Translations under genes and position numbers: made by a program
Notes under the pieces: model-generated
What the model saw: the letters and a program-made list of their open reading frames with translations, nothing else
Databases searched by the model: none
Told to the model about the DNA's origin: nothing
In this document: piece after piece, positions 1-9,133 of the stretch
Layout of the letters: each line of letters starts with the position of its first letter
Position numbering within the stretch: position 1 is the stretch's first letter
Assembly (NCBI GenBank): GCA_030407315.1
Contig: JALQPE010000828.1
Location: 1 to 36,798 of the forward strand
DNA: 36,798 nt
Direction: 5' to 3'
Source: Asparagopsis taxiformis
Taxonomy: Eukaryota; Rhodophyta; Florideophyceae; Bonnemaisoniales; Bonnemaisoniaceae

Positions 1-426
1 GCCAGAAAGGCAATCTAAATCCAGCAACTATCACTGCCTCCCACCACTGCCTCACGTCATACATCCAGGCAGTACTTTCTACTGCGCCGCGGCAGCACAT
101 GGCCACTGCCTCCGGCAGTGCACTGTACTGCCGGCAAGTAGGGCATTAATTTATATTTTTACAGTACTAAATTTTACTGCCTCAGGCAGTAAATTTTACT
201 GCCGTACAGTACTGCCCCAGGCCCGATTTCAGACACAGTAGTGGTCCTGTTCCCGTTAATGCATCAGCAGGCGTGAGGCCGTCGGGCACCGCCTGGTTGA
301 TCCTTACGCTGTTGCGTCCGCGCCAGCGCCGGCGGTTCCATCGCATGATACCCTCCTCGGGCGCCTAAGCCAACTGCCAATTGGCGTTCCTCGGGGGAAT
401 TTTATCCAGCTAATGCTGACGAGCTC
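1..426. repeat. ACTGCC/GGCAGT-rich non-coding region upstream of the antisense gene
   Basis: No coding region is supported here. About ten copies of the hexamer ACTGCC or its complement GGCAGT lie between positions 33 and 220, in both orientations. They include a perfect 10-bp inverted repeat around one base at 173-193. The stretch precedes the start codon at 427, so it should hold the promoter or leader of that gene, and it may include the inner end of the unseen 3' LTR of element H. I could not place the LTR boundary, because the matching end of the right-hand LTR lies outside the window. Confidence 0.5.
173..193. repeat. perfect short palindrome
   Basis: Ten-base arms (TTTACTGCCT and AGGCAGTAAA) flank a single C. 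It belongs to the ACTGCC-rich cluster and could fold as a hairpin or bind a dimeric protein. No function can be assigned from sequence alone. Confidence 0.6.
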
Positions 427-2706
427 ATGGTGTTTGATTCACAAGCATTGCCGTTTAGGCGTGAGCTGGCTGCTCCCTGGGAACACTACCCATTCGCGCG
501 ACTCCCTCATAGGGATTTTACCGACCGCCCGCGAAGCGAATTACGTCGCGATATGCTCTTGATGAGTTCCCTCCGGGGTCAAAGCCACCAGGTGCAAAAT
601 GAATGTTGGTCGGCGTATGCCCGTCTCCCTTCGAGTCGCCCGATGCGTCACTTCCGTGTTCCTCATACGCTATGTAGCGACAGGACTTTTCTCCTTCATC
701 CCGGGGATGCTCTTTACGTCGAACGTATGAACCGCCGCTTGTTCCAAGAGGAATCGTACCAAGGTACCGTAGAGGACATGCCGATGATTCGGTCCCGCTG
801 GTTTGCGTATCCCCCTCGTCCCGATACGGGTATCTATGAGCATCATATGCGACTTCACGCTAGGGTGACTTCCCGAATGATGGGGCGTCAAGTTACGGCG
901 AATGACTATCGCGTATTCGCGCACCGTAATGGTAGCTCTGTTGAGCCGGTCACTAGACCCATGAGGGTATCGAGGGAAGCGTTAGACCCGTTATGGGATG
1001 ATCCCATTTGGGAAGGGCAGTTGGCTCCGCCGATGTGCTTGCCTATCGCCGACCCTCCGTCGTTGGTGTATTTCCACCATTCCGCTCTTCGCGAAGCGCC
1101 CGCATGGCGGTTGAATAGACTCCGGTCGTACCTCGAGTTGGAGAGGGATATCCTAATAGGAATCGAGTTGGCTCGTATCGTCGAAACGCGGGGCTTCGTG
1201 CCGGTGATGGCTGAGGAACTCGTCAACAGAGTAAGTCGTACCTGGTACGGTCTCGCGGAGGTGCCGCTGTCGGACGTGGTTCCCCATAGCAGGAAGTTAC
1301 CTGGCACAGTAGTGCGTCGCCTGTTGAAGGTAGCCCTTGGGGGTGATGATTATCCTCAAGAGATGGTCAGTACCAACATCACAGGAGTGGCACCGGAGAA
1401 GGTGGTTGTCTATACGACGGTGGACCTGCCGATAAGGGCGTTACGTATCAACGTTTTTAACCACCGAGAAGGTTCGACCGCAGAGCTGCCTCCCTATCGT
1501 AGGGATGGTGAATTCACCGAAGACGGTTATTACGGCTTGGAGCCTGGCCATTATTCTGACGGTGATCCTGAGTCGTACAAGTATCAGCCTATTGGCGAAG
1601 CGTTTGTGCCGCGTCCGTGGTGGAATTCCGAGATGGGAGGCCCGAGCGGTCGCTCTCCTTATGCAGGACGGAGCTTTGCTCCTGTTACTCCCTTACCACC
1701 CAGTGGTTCTGATGACTTGTATGAAGGTTCGGTCCCCATGGATACCACGCCTACCGCGTCAGCCCCTCAGCCTGTGGCTGCTCCGTCATCCCAGATGGGT
1801 CCTGCCATGGAGGCGTTTCTAACGTCCGACAAAGGCTCTGAGCCATCCGTAACCGGTGATGACGGTACTCCGCGTCAGCCTTCCGCTGTGAACATCCTAC
1901 GTGGGGAATTATCCGGTCGGGAGTTGATGTCACTCCCAGAGGTGCGGCGGTTGGCCAATGAGATCGGAGATGGTACGGTCGCTTCCGTTTTCGTCTCGGC
2001 CAATGGGCGTTTCCTCGTGGATTCTGCGTTGGACACGCTTGCGCTTACGTGTGTCACGTTGGCTAGTCGCTACAAGCACGGACGCGAGCAGCGTAATGCC
2101 GCCCGGGAGCGCCTTCGCGAAGAGCGAGAACGACGCCGCGTGGCAGATAAGGAGATAGAGGCTGCACGCCTTGAAGCCGCAGAATTGCGTACCCGGATTG
2201 GGGAACTGGAGGGCGAGTTAGGTGACGCCAGGCGTTTGCTGGAGCAAGCGGCTTCAGCCTCGCGCGTTATTCCCGGGGAGGGTGAAGAAGAGGCGGCTCA
2301 GCCTGGTTATTCACGTCGTCGTGCTAGGTCTCCCGATGAGGGTATTCCCGACCGCAATGTGCGTACTCGGCTTCGTTCCCCTGAGGGTGCTGCTGCTGCT
2401 CGTACTTCTTTGCTTGCGCAATTGGATGCCCGTCTAGGGTCGCCTGAGTCGCCAGATGTTTCTCCGCGTTCCGCGTCCGTCCCTGTAGTTGGGTTACCCG
2501 CACCTGCGGTCGCGCCTTCGCATGGCCCTGTGCCTGCCCGTCGTCGGGGTAGCGGTGCTGTTCCGCAGCGCGGCTTGCGTCGCAATCCCACGTACGCTAG
2601 GGTTCCTCCCCGCCATCCTCGTCCATCGATGAACGTGCGTGCGTTTGCCCCTACGGCACCCTCCGCATCCCAGCGGCCTCGGCCTTCGAGCCATTATCGT
2701 CGCTAG
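427..2706 (+). CDS. Antisense accessory ORF of outer chromovirus H (coiled-coil protein, 759 aa)
   Basis: This is a long intact ORF on the strand opposite to the gag-pol of element H, between pol and the expected 3' LTR. I recognise no known family. Residues 1-350 look globular. Residues 370-490 are Pro/Ser/Gly-rich and probably disordered. A second ordered block (about 497-553) leads into an Arg/Glu-rich coiled coil (about 553-610), followed by a basic Pro/Arg/Ser tail. Ordered similarity to ORF1+ORF2 of family E is visible: residues 70-105 match the end of ORF1, residues 141-166 match the start of ORF2, residues 194-270 match ORF2 54-130, and residues 497-553 match ORF2 223-273. It stays open although the gag and pol of H are decayed. 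That suggests either later selection or chance, and a role as an element-encoded accessory protein is inference. Antisense extra genes are known in some plant Ty3 elements such as Grande, but I see no clear link to them. Confidence 0.75.
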   Translation: MVFDSQALPFRRELAAPWEHYPFARLPHRDFTDRPRSELRRDMLLMSSLRGQSHQVQNECWSAYARLPSSRPMRHFRVPHTLCSDRTFLLHPGDALYVERMNRRLFQEESYQGTVEDMPMIRSRWFAYPPRPDTGIYEHHMRLHARVTSRMMGRQVTANDYRVFAHRNGSSVEPVTRPMRVSREALDPLWDDPIWEGQLAPPMCLPIADPPSLVYFHHSALREAPAWRLNRLRSYLELERDILIGIELARIVETRGFVPVMAEELVNRVSRTWYGLAEVPLSDVVPHSRKLPGTVVRRLLKVALGGDDYPQEMVSTNITGVAPEKVVVYTTVDLPIRALRINVFNHREGSTAELPPYRRDGEFTEDGYYGLEPGHYSDGDPESYKYQPIGEAFVPRPWWNSEMGGPSGRSPYAGRSFAPVTPLPPSGSDDLYEGSVPMDTTPTASAPQPVAAPSSQMGPAMEAFLTSDKGSEPSVTGDDGTPRQPSAVNILRGELSGRELMSLPEVRRLANEIGDGTVASVFVSANGRFLVDSALDTLALTCVTLASRYKHGREQRNAARERLREERERRRVADKEIEAARLEAAELRTRIGELEGELGDARRLLEQAASASRVIPGEGEEEAAQPGYSRRRARSPDEGIPDRNVRTRLRSPEGAAAARTSLLAQLDARLGSPESPDVSPRSASVPVVGLPAPAVAPSHGPVPARRRGSGAVPQRGLRRNPTYARVPPRHPRPSMNVRAFAPTAPSASQRPRPSSHYRR

Positions 2707-2980
2707 GGACAGGCAATTGCCTCCGCACAAACCTCTAAGGGTAGTTTGAACACGCTTTTGCGTTGCGCCTTTGTTCATCAGGTAGTCCTGAGGCACCTCT
2801 GAGGTACATTAAAGATACATCATCACGATGACGTGTGAACTTGTTTGTTGAACCCCTATTGGCCAAATTTCATTTTTCGAAAATCTTAATTTCCATACTG
2901 GCTCCAGTTGGCGGTGATAAAGTGCGCCCTTTCTGGGTTGACCTTCCGAGGCTCGGTAGCTCCACCCGGTGGATGCCTTG

Positions 2981-3756
2981 TTAGGTTCTCGTCCCTGGGG
3001 GGTTATGCAACTTCTTCCCACTTCTGGGTGTGCGCGTGCGTGTTCGGCGCGGTGGCCTGTCACCCTTACGGTGTTGCGTACGACGGAAGTACCGTGATGC
3101 CCATTCGGGGGGGACATTCGCTCGTTGCGTCCACGTTGGCTTGCGGTAGCCATACCATTTTACCAAGAACCATTGTTCGCCGTCGTCGTCAGTGACGTAG
3201 TCGATGAGGTCATCGATGGGATATTCCTCTTCTGAGGTTGCAGGAGTTGCATCGTTACTTCCCCTAGGGTTTCAGCCACCTCATCAGAGAAAATTATCCG
3301 TTCGCCGTTTGGGCGCGTTCTTCGCAGCGATATCTTTTGTTCTCCATTGGGAGTGGCTGCTTGAAGCTTGATATCATCCGGCGTCGCTGCCTTCTTCTTC
3401 GCGCTTGAGCGAGTATTCCGACCCTGTTGGGGCTTCGCCACTTTAGTGGGTGCTTGACTTGCTCGATTCGCAAAGCGAAGTGCAGTTCCCGGTGAAGGGT
3501 TTGCCTCTCGTTGAGGAGGAGTCGGAGTCTGTGGCCGTGCTTCGGTGGGGCGTCGCTTGGTCGCGTTTGCGCGAGTCGGGTGCCTTTGGGCTGGGTCTGT
3601 GGCATCGGTGCCTGCCATATTTTGGCGAGTTGTTTGCTTGTGCGATGGATGAGCCCTATCAGGGTTGCGACTTTGGTCCGCATCTGCCTGGGCAGCGCGT
3701 GCTTCTCTACTTCGTAGATTTCTTCGCAATTGTGTGCGGTCGCGGTCGGTTGGCAC
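2981..3756 (-). pseudogene. pol: H pol C-terminus: linker and chromodomain, frameshifted
   Basis: Downstream of the integrase reading frame the minus strand encodes a Pro/Arg/Gln-rich linker (3756 to about 3240). After a change of frame near 3240 it encodes a chromodomain (about 3235-3080) with the usual aromatic and charged pattern: VKWYGY, then TW, then an ending PPEWASRYF. Chromodomains at the C-terminus of chromovirus integrases bind modified histones and steer integration into heterochromatin. Here the domain is in a different frame from both integrase and linker, so it is translated only if indels are corrected. The frame stops near 2981. About 275 bp separate it from the stop of the convergent gene at 2706. 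Confidence 0.7.
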
Positions 3757-3864
3757 CTGGTGCGTGGGTGAACGACTTGGGTCGTGTGCGTCGCTCCCAA
3801 TTGTGGGTGAGTTACCGAAAGGGGTACGGCTACTAGGTTCATCCCTAGAGGGAGTTGCAAAATT

Positions 3865-6000
3865 TTAGCTTACGCGCATAGCGTCTGGGGCCCCCTCCTG
3901 AAGGGTGGTTTGTCCCAAACCACTATCTTCTTCGTTTGTCCTAATTGTAGGTTGCTGCGAAAGCGGTGGATGACCCGTGGTGGGAAGTTCCTGAGTAGGA
4001 GTTGGCGGAAGTGACTCGCTTTGTGCGTGTTGTTGGCCGTTGCCCTGTGGTTGTTGTGTTTGCGTACTCGGCGCGAGGGCGTCTGCACCTGATGGTGATG
4101 CTTGTGCGTTGGCGGAATGTGGCCTCGGTGGCAAGGTGGGTTCCTCGGTTGGACGCGGGGCGAGCGCAACTCTATCGAGACTAACCTTTTCGGTGATACC
4201 ATCGCGGTCGATGTAAACCGTTCGCCGTCCTGCACGGATAACCCTGTAGGGACCTTGAGCTATTGGCGTTAGCTTGTTCCGTTCACGGACTTCTGGATTG
4301 TCCAGGTAGACATAATCATCAGTCGTGATGAGTCGTTTAGACTTCCGGATCGACCGGTCGAAGTTGCGCTTGTAGCGTGCTTGCGCGCTGTGGAGGCGTT
4401 TACCTGCCAGCTCGATGGTGTCCGTAATACGGCGTAAGAAGTCTTGCTTCGTGAACGCGTCCGGCGTTGCCCTCCTTTTCACCGAATGGTGTGTCGCATA
4501 TGGCGGTGGAGGTCGGCTTAGGATGAGGTCGAAGGGTGTAGTTCCCGTTGTGCGATGCACGTGCGTATTGTACGCATAGGTTAACGCTGATGCGTAGACA
4601 TCCCAGTCATCCTGGTTATCATTGACGTAATTACGTAGCATGCTCAACAGAGTACGGTTATACCGTTCGACTTGCCCATTTGTCTGGGGATGGTAAGCCG
4701 TCGTGAAGACGTTCTTCGTTCCCAACTGGAGGCAGACAGCCTGGAAGAACTTCGACGCAAACTGCGGACCGTTATCGGATAATAATGTCCGTGGGGGACC
4801 ATACTTAAACACCCAATGTGTACAAAAGGCTACTGCCACATGGTAAGCCGTGATGCTTCGCAGGGGCACCACTTGGGTGAGCTTGGTAAAGCGACACGAT
4901 ATCACCAGTAGGTGCACGTTACCCTTCTTGGTACGAGGTAGCGGACCGAGCAGGTCAATTGCAACGTCATCCAATGGTGTGGTAGCTGGGAACAGCTGGA
5001 GGGTACTCGCATGTTTGCGCAACCGTAATCGGTTTCTCGCGCACGCTGAACAGCGTTCAACCGTTCCGGTTATGTCCGCAGCCATTGCAGGCCAATAATA
5101 AGATAGACGCATCGTGTCGTACATGCGGTTCTGACCAGGATGTCCTGCCAAGATGCCGTGGTGGCACATCGTCAATAGACGTTGCCGTAAGGCTTTGGGT
5201 ACCATAATCTGGGATGACCCGTCCAATTTGGACTTCCTACAAAGGACACCGTCTTCATCTTCGAAGAAGAGCGAGTCAGACTTCTGAGAGGCTAGAGCCT
5301 GTTGACAGAAGTCGTCTGTTCGTTGCTCTTCGAGCCACTCCTTGCGAGTTATCGGGCTGTAGTTTTCCGTTTGCGGATGAGTTGTTAAGACGGGGGTACC
5401 GTTGCGATTAGGCGCCTCCTCGGCGTGGTCTCTTGCTAGAGAAAGGTCGTAGAACCATGCATCTGTGTCGTCATCAAAGGATGTTTCACCTTGCGGTGCA
5501 TGCGTGGCCAACAGAGTTGGTATTTCATCATCAATGATGACAGGCGTCTCGCCGTTAGTTTCAACACGCCAAAGGGCGTCAGGTAGTTGGTGAACCCGAC
5601 CGGGTCGGTAGACTATTTGATAGTCAAATTCCGCGAGTCGGAGGCGCCAGCGGCATAGTCTCCCTGAAGGGTCATTGATGTTCATGAGCCAACGCAGTGC
5701 GTTATGGTCCGTTCGGACGACAAACTTTGTTTGTTCCAAGTATGGACGTAGGATAGTGACAGCCCATACAACGGCTAAGCGTTCTCGCTCCGTAGGGGAG
5801 TATCCTCTTTCAGGTTTAGTCAGCGTACGCGACCAATAGCCAATTGGCTTGAGATCATTCTCTTCCTCTTGCTGCTGAAGCAGAGCACATCCTATTTGGT
5901 ATGCGGAAGCGTCCGTATCCACGGTGTAGGGTTGACCCAACTTGGGTAGAGCCAGTATCGGCGGCTTGGTCATGACCTCCTTGAGAGCGTTGAACGCGCA
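3865..6000 (-). CDS. pol: H pol: RNase H and integrase (broken from RT by one TGA)
   Basis: This open frame continues directly from the RT frame after a TGA at 6001-6003, and the first internal Met codon is at 5973. It begins with RNase H (DTDAS, then TERERLAVVWA, then RTDHNALRW), which degrades RNA in the RNA-DNA hybrid. Next come the integrase zinc finger (HH spaced from CSACARNR), the DDE core (D in DVAIDLLGPLP, D in LLSDNGPQF, E in NGQVERYNRT) and a GPY-type C-terminal module (AQGPYRVI). A Pro/Gln-rich tail ends at a stop at 3865, short of the chromodomain, which lies in other frames. All key catalytic residues remain, so only the stop and the 3' frameshifts break this gene. Confidence 0.9.
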   Translation of the reverse strand, partial: CAFNALKEVMTKPPILALPKLGQPYTVDTDASAYQIGCALLQQQEEENDLKPIGYWSRTLTKPERGYSPTERERLAVVWAVTILRPYLEQTKFVVRTDHNALRWLMNINDPSGRLCRWRLRLAEFDYQIVYRPGRVHQLPDALWRVETNGETPVIIDDEIPTLLATHAPQGETSFDDDTDAWFYDLSLARDHAEEAPNRNGTPVLTTHPQTENYSPITRKEWLEEQRTDDFCQQALASQKSDSLFFEDEDGVLCRKSKLDGSSQIMVPKALRQRLLTMCHHGILAGHPGQNRMYDTMRLSYYWPAMAADITGTVERCSACARNRLRLRKHASTLQLFPATTPLDDVAIDLLGPLPRTKKGNVHLLVISCRFTKLTQVVPLRSITAYHVAVAFCTHWVFKYGPPRTLLSDNGPQFASKFFQAVCLQLGTKNVFTTAYHPQTNGQVERYNRTLLSMLRNYVNDNQDDWDVYASALTYAYNTHVHRTTGTTPFDLILSRPPPPYATHHSVKRRATPDAFTKQDFLRRITDTIELAGKRLHSAQARYKRNFDRSIRKSKRLITTDDYVYLDNPEVRERNKLTPIAQGPYRVIRAGRRTVYIDRDGITEKVSLDRVALAPRPTEEPTLPPRPHSANAQASPSGADALAPSTQTQQPQGNGQQHAQSESLPPTPTQELPTTGHPPLSQQPTIRTNEEDSGLGQTTLQEGAPDAMRVS

Positions 6001-6003
6001 TCA
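6001..6003 (-). other. In-frame TGA between RT and RNase H of H pol
   Basis: On the minus strand the codons on both sides of this TGA are in one uninterrupted frame of roughly 1,140 codons (7299 to 3865). A single substitution of a sense codon is the simplest cause. No other in-frame TGA in this gene suggests recoding. Confidence 0.8.
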
Positions 6004-7299
6004 TTGGTCCTCAGTAGGAGGTTCTATCCCGAATTTAGGGAGGCTGTCTTTGGTCAGCATTTCGTTCAAGGGGTGCGCAATTGCGGCATACCCTTTGATG
6101 AATCGTCGAAAGACGCCACAGCTTCCGAGGAAGGATCGCATTTGCGTAGGCGTTTGCGGAAAGATCGCGTCAGCGATAGCCGAAGTGGCGTTCTGTGCAA
6201 CAGCTAGCTTTCCTGGCATCACGACATGTCCCAGGTAGTCAACCTTCTTTTCGAAGAAATGACACTTTGTCAACTTCAGGGTGACACCTGCTTCCCGTAG
6301 GAGGGAGAGTACTTGGTCCACATGGTGGAGATGTTCGGCCTCGTCCCGAGAGAATACGATCACATCGTCTAAGTAAATCAGACAGGTCTGCCAGCGAACG
6401 CTGCTAAGAATAATGTCGATGGCACGCTGAAACGTTGCCGGTGCATTCTTCAAGCCAAAAGGCAATCGTTTGAAACGATATGTCCCCAAATGGGAGGTAA
6501 ATGCCGTCTTATCACGGTCGTCCTGTGCAACAGGTATCTGCCAATAACCAGAGTTACAATCCAATGTGGTGAATACTTGAGCATCTCCGAGGGAGTCAAT
6601 ACAATCATCCATTCGTGGAAGGGGGTACACATCATTGACAGTGATGTCGTTAAGACCCCTATAGTCGACGCAAAAGCGTAATTTACCATCCTTCTTCGGA
6701 ACCAGTACCACTGGGCTAGCCCATTCGGAGGTCGACGGTTCGATCACTCCCTTTTCCAGCATGCTGGTTATTTCCTTACGGGCAATCTCTCGACGAGCGG
6801 GTCCCATCCGGTAGGGTTGTTGCCGTCGAGGCTTACTTCCTTCGATAATATCGATTCGGTGTTCCGTAGCGCGGATGTCCCCTAGGGATCCATCCCACAT
6901 AGACTCGTGTCGAGATAGCATGCTAAGGATGCGTTCCCTCAACGGGATTTGACCAAGGTGGTCTAGAGAGACTTCTTGCTTCCAACTTGATGGTGGTGTG
7001 GCCTCGGCCTCTTGCTCCTGAGGGAGAGTAGTCACCATAGTGGAGGCCTCTTGGGAGGAAGGGGTAGAACGGCTGAGAGACATGGGGCGCATTGGCCGTT
7101 CGGGTGCCCGAAGGGCATAGCCTATAATTGTCCCTTTAGGGAGGTACTTGTCGGATGTACCGAAGTTAGTTAATATAGTCAGGAATTCCTGTCGCGGGAT
7201 GACTTCCGCAACCCCATTCGGGATAGAGACACGATGTCGGTGAAGGATCTGATCTCTCGGAGAGAGTATACTCAAGCCGCCACCGGCGCACGGATACAA
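6004..7299 (-). CDS. pol: H pol: reverse transcriptase
   Basis: Ty3/Gypsy reverse transcriptase copies the element RNA into cDNA in the particle. All core motifs are visible: EWASPVVLVPKKDGKLRFCVDYR (fingers), YPLPRMDD, TTLDCNSGYWQI, RLPFGLKNAPATFQRA, and the catalytic YLDD followed by VIVFS, then YLGHVV in the thumb. The first ~130 residues form the linker from protease. A frame change near 7300 separates this segment from the protease C-terminal part, and the frame ends at the TGA at 6001-6003. It is clearly related to, but diverged from, the family E RT: many motifs are shared and the spacer residues differ. Confidence 0.9.
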
Positions 7300-7602
7300 C
7301 AGTAGTTGTTACTTGACTCCGCGGAGGAACATTCACACTTTGTGACAATCGAATACCATGAGGCTGGCGGTCTACGTTAATCCGATTAGAGGGTCGCGAG
7401 GCATCCACGTAGCACGAAAGGGTGGGGGATGTTTTACGCGTAGGCGACATCACTAGGATAGCTATCGACCCGCCGTCGTGATTATCAATTCGTTGGGCCC
7501 GGCACCTAATTGCGTCTACGTGGGTATTCATTGCCCCAGTTCCCAAGATGAGGGGTACGGCCAACTTAGGCGCGACGAAGAATTCTTCCTCAAAGGACTT
7601 GT
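7300..7602 (-). pseudogene. H protease, C-terminal part (interrupted by the E nest)
   Basis: The minus-strand frame beginning at the insertion boundary (7602) encodes the second half of a retropepsin: FFVAPKLAVPLILGTGAMNTHVD, where family members normally have ILGTDF followed by a similar stretch. The first half, with the catalytic DTG, lies 26.4 kb away at about 34200-33989. The insertion splits the enzyme between its two hydrophobic strands. A further frame change occurs near 7300 before RT. Confidence 0.8.
7598..7602. repeat. Left target-site duplication of the E nest in H
   Basis: CTTGT precedes the left LTR, and CTGT follows the right LTR at 33989-33992. With one T lost from the right copy these form a 5-bp duplication, the usual size for Ty3/Gypsy. 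Joining H across the nest with one copy kept restores a protease-like codon order up to a nearby shift. Confidence 0.5.
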
Positions 7603-8410
7603 TGTAGGACCAGCCGGGATGGCGGTCACTAAGAGAGTTCTAGAATCGCTTGCCTTGTCAGGGCGTGTTGAACCGTAACGCGCTCGTGAACTTGCGTTTC
7701 GCACGTCGCTCGGTCGCGGAGGCGATCGGGTGGTACAACGGCGGAACGCGCAGGGTCGATCGCAACACGGGATTCGCGGGCCGGCGCAAGCCGTGATCTC
7801 AGGGTGAGATCACCGAGTAAACTCGAGCTCAACACGATCCACGCAGGGGTCGTAAATCCCTGGCCTAGCGGTATGCGACACAACGCGCGGTCTCGCGGTG
7901 CGACGCAATTCGACGGTCGGTAAACGCGGCGCACGCGCACGTACGTCGGCGATCGTGAGCAATCCGCACGCAACGTCGTAACGCAATCGGTCCTCGCGAC
8001 GCGCTCAACGCTTAACTCGTAGCTGCGAAAGTGCTGACTGTTTATTGGTAGGGTGCGAAGCCATGCGACCACTAATAGCTAACTTACTTGGGACAGGCTG
8101 TCCTTGTGTGGCCGGCCGGCGGCGGCCGCACGCTCGCACGCAAAAAGGGAAATATTTTGGGAAAAAGACTTTCGTCATAAAAAACCCAAAAAGGGAAATA
8201 AAGGGAAATTCGCGGAAACCGCTACACGTGGCGCGGCTCGCGGTTTCGTGGCAACGTACGCGCGCACGCGCTCGCATTGACGCTCCGTGACACGTAATCA
8301 AGGCGCCACGCGTACGCTCGCTTACTAAACTAACTCAAACGGATGCTTGCGGACTAACGTAAACGCGCGCGCTCGCATCGGTTCCATCGACCAACTTAAA
8401 TTGCACCACA
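7603..8410 (-). repeat. Family E LTR copy 1 (808 bp)
   Basis: Read on the minus strand it starts TGTGGTGCAATTTAAG and ends GGCTGGTCCTACA, with TG...CA termini as in other family E LTRs. The AATAAA poly(A) signal lies at 8046-8041. Its left side touches element H and its right side touches the truncated ORF1 of E1, so it joins two different contexts. Compared with copy 3 I see one base difference. Both carry an A in the CGACACAAC stretch where copies 2 and 4 have G. Confidence 0.9.
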
Positions 8411-8930
8411 GCGTCCACTGAAAGCGCTGCGGGTAGAAGTAGCGACGGCCCAATTCCGCCCACGTCGGCATTGGGCGTGGCATAAATCGGAACGCGATCG
8501 GGTCGTCGTAGCGCGCGCGCGGAATCGACTCGGGAGCGTCTTGCGCGGCCGACGGAAGCGAAACGGACGCAGGCGCAGGAACCGAACGAAGTGGGACGCC
8601 GCTCCCAGAACGCGCAGCGGACGCAGAAGTTGGAGTCGCGGTCGCATCCACCGTAGCGACAACGTCAGACGACGCGACGACGCTACGGCCGCCACAGCCG
8701 CCACGGCCGCCACGGCCGCCACGGCCGCCACGGCCGCTCGCGGTTACGGGTACGGTGGAGGAGGATGCTTGCGCCATGGACATGTAATAGGGACTCTCCG
8801 GGCTTGAAAGAGAAGGAAACGCGATGCGCGCAGGGCGAGGAGACACGTTCGTGGGCGTCGACGGTTCGTCGCGAAGCGCAGCGCCGGCGCGAAGCCAACT
8901 CGGCAGAGCGTTATTATCGCGCGACATCAC
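8411..8930 (-). pseudogene. E1 antisense ORF1, N-terminal part, cut by an LTR
   Basis: The minus-strand start at 8930 encodes the first ~173 residues of ORF1 up to the sequence YPQRFQWT. At 8410 an LTR begins, and the frame runs 29 codons into it before stopping at 8325. The missing C-terminal part lies at 20814-20523. Compared with the E2 copy the RGG-type glycine-arginine run is 12 residues longer, through extra copies of a 9-bp unit. The region is Ser/Ala/Pro-rich and probably disordered. Any protein made would be truncated. Confidence 0.85.
8685..8745 (-). repeat. 9-bp minisatellite encoding Gly-Arg-Gly repeats in E1 ORF1
   Basis: Tandem units of CCGCCACGG (plus strand) encode a run of RGG-like tripeptides. 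E1 has about four more units (36 bp) than E2 at 22019-22038. The unit number changed after the two copies separated, probably by replication slippage. Confidence 0.8.
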
Positions 8931-9125
8931 GAAGCGCGAGCGCGTGTGGCGTTAACGGAGCGAACGCGCGCGGGATGGAGAAGAAGGATGGAATGGAGAC
9001 AGAAGGATGGAAGAGAAGCAGAAGGATTGAAGAAAAGAAGAAGGTTGGAAGAGGAGAACAAGACAGAAGAGAGCTGGAGGTGTGCACAAGAACGTTTCGC
9101 GCGAGGACGCGCTGTGAAGTTAGTC
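8931..9125 (-). promoter_or_regulatory. Purine/pyrimidine-skewed leader between ORF1 start and LTR (E1)
   Basis: The plus strand carries a purine-rich GAAGAAGGATGGAA-type stretch (about 8970-9090), so the minus strand, which is the sense strand for ORF1, is a long CT-rich leader. Pyrimidine-rich leaders often lie near transcription starts in fungi and other microbial eukaryotes. A role as promoter or 5' UTR of the antisense gene is inference. No coding region is supported. Confidence 0.4.
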
Positions 9126-9133
9126 GGGGGGAG
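9126..9133 (+). other. Polypurine tract (E1)
   Basis: GGGGGGAG directly precedes the LTR start TGTGGTGC. A polypurine tract at the 3' end of the internal region primes plus-strand cDNA synthesis. Its position on the left of this LTR shows that the left flank is the 3' end of an element. Confidence 0.8.

Noticed and set aside
33..60. Left end of the 3' LTR of H near position 38 (a G-rich tract on the minus strand before TG)
   Set aside because: A PPT-like stretch can be read there, but the matching LTR end is outside the window, so the boundary cannot be confirmed.
173..193. CRISPR-like array from the repeated ACTGCC motifs
   Set aside because: Repeats are only six bases, in both orientations, without regular spacers, and the context is eukaryotic retrotransposons.
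427..2706. Envelope protein of an errantivirus-like element
   Set aside because: The gene is on the opposite strand to pol, with no signal peptide, membrane anchor or furin-type site. A coiled coil with a basic tail does not support an envelope.
6001..6003. Alternative genetic code with TGA as sense
   Set aside because: Only one TGA interrupts pol; other genes in the window end at normal stops, and H is decayed elsewhere.
7629..8072. 147-codon ORF repeated in every LTR (9462, 20841, 33208)
   Set aside because: It is open only in the CG-rich LTR, has no domain, and its copies are preserved simply because the LTRs are recent duplicates.
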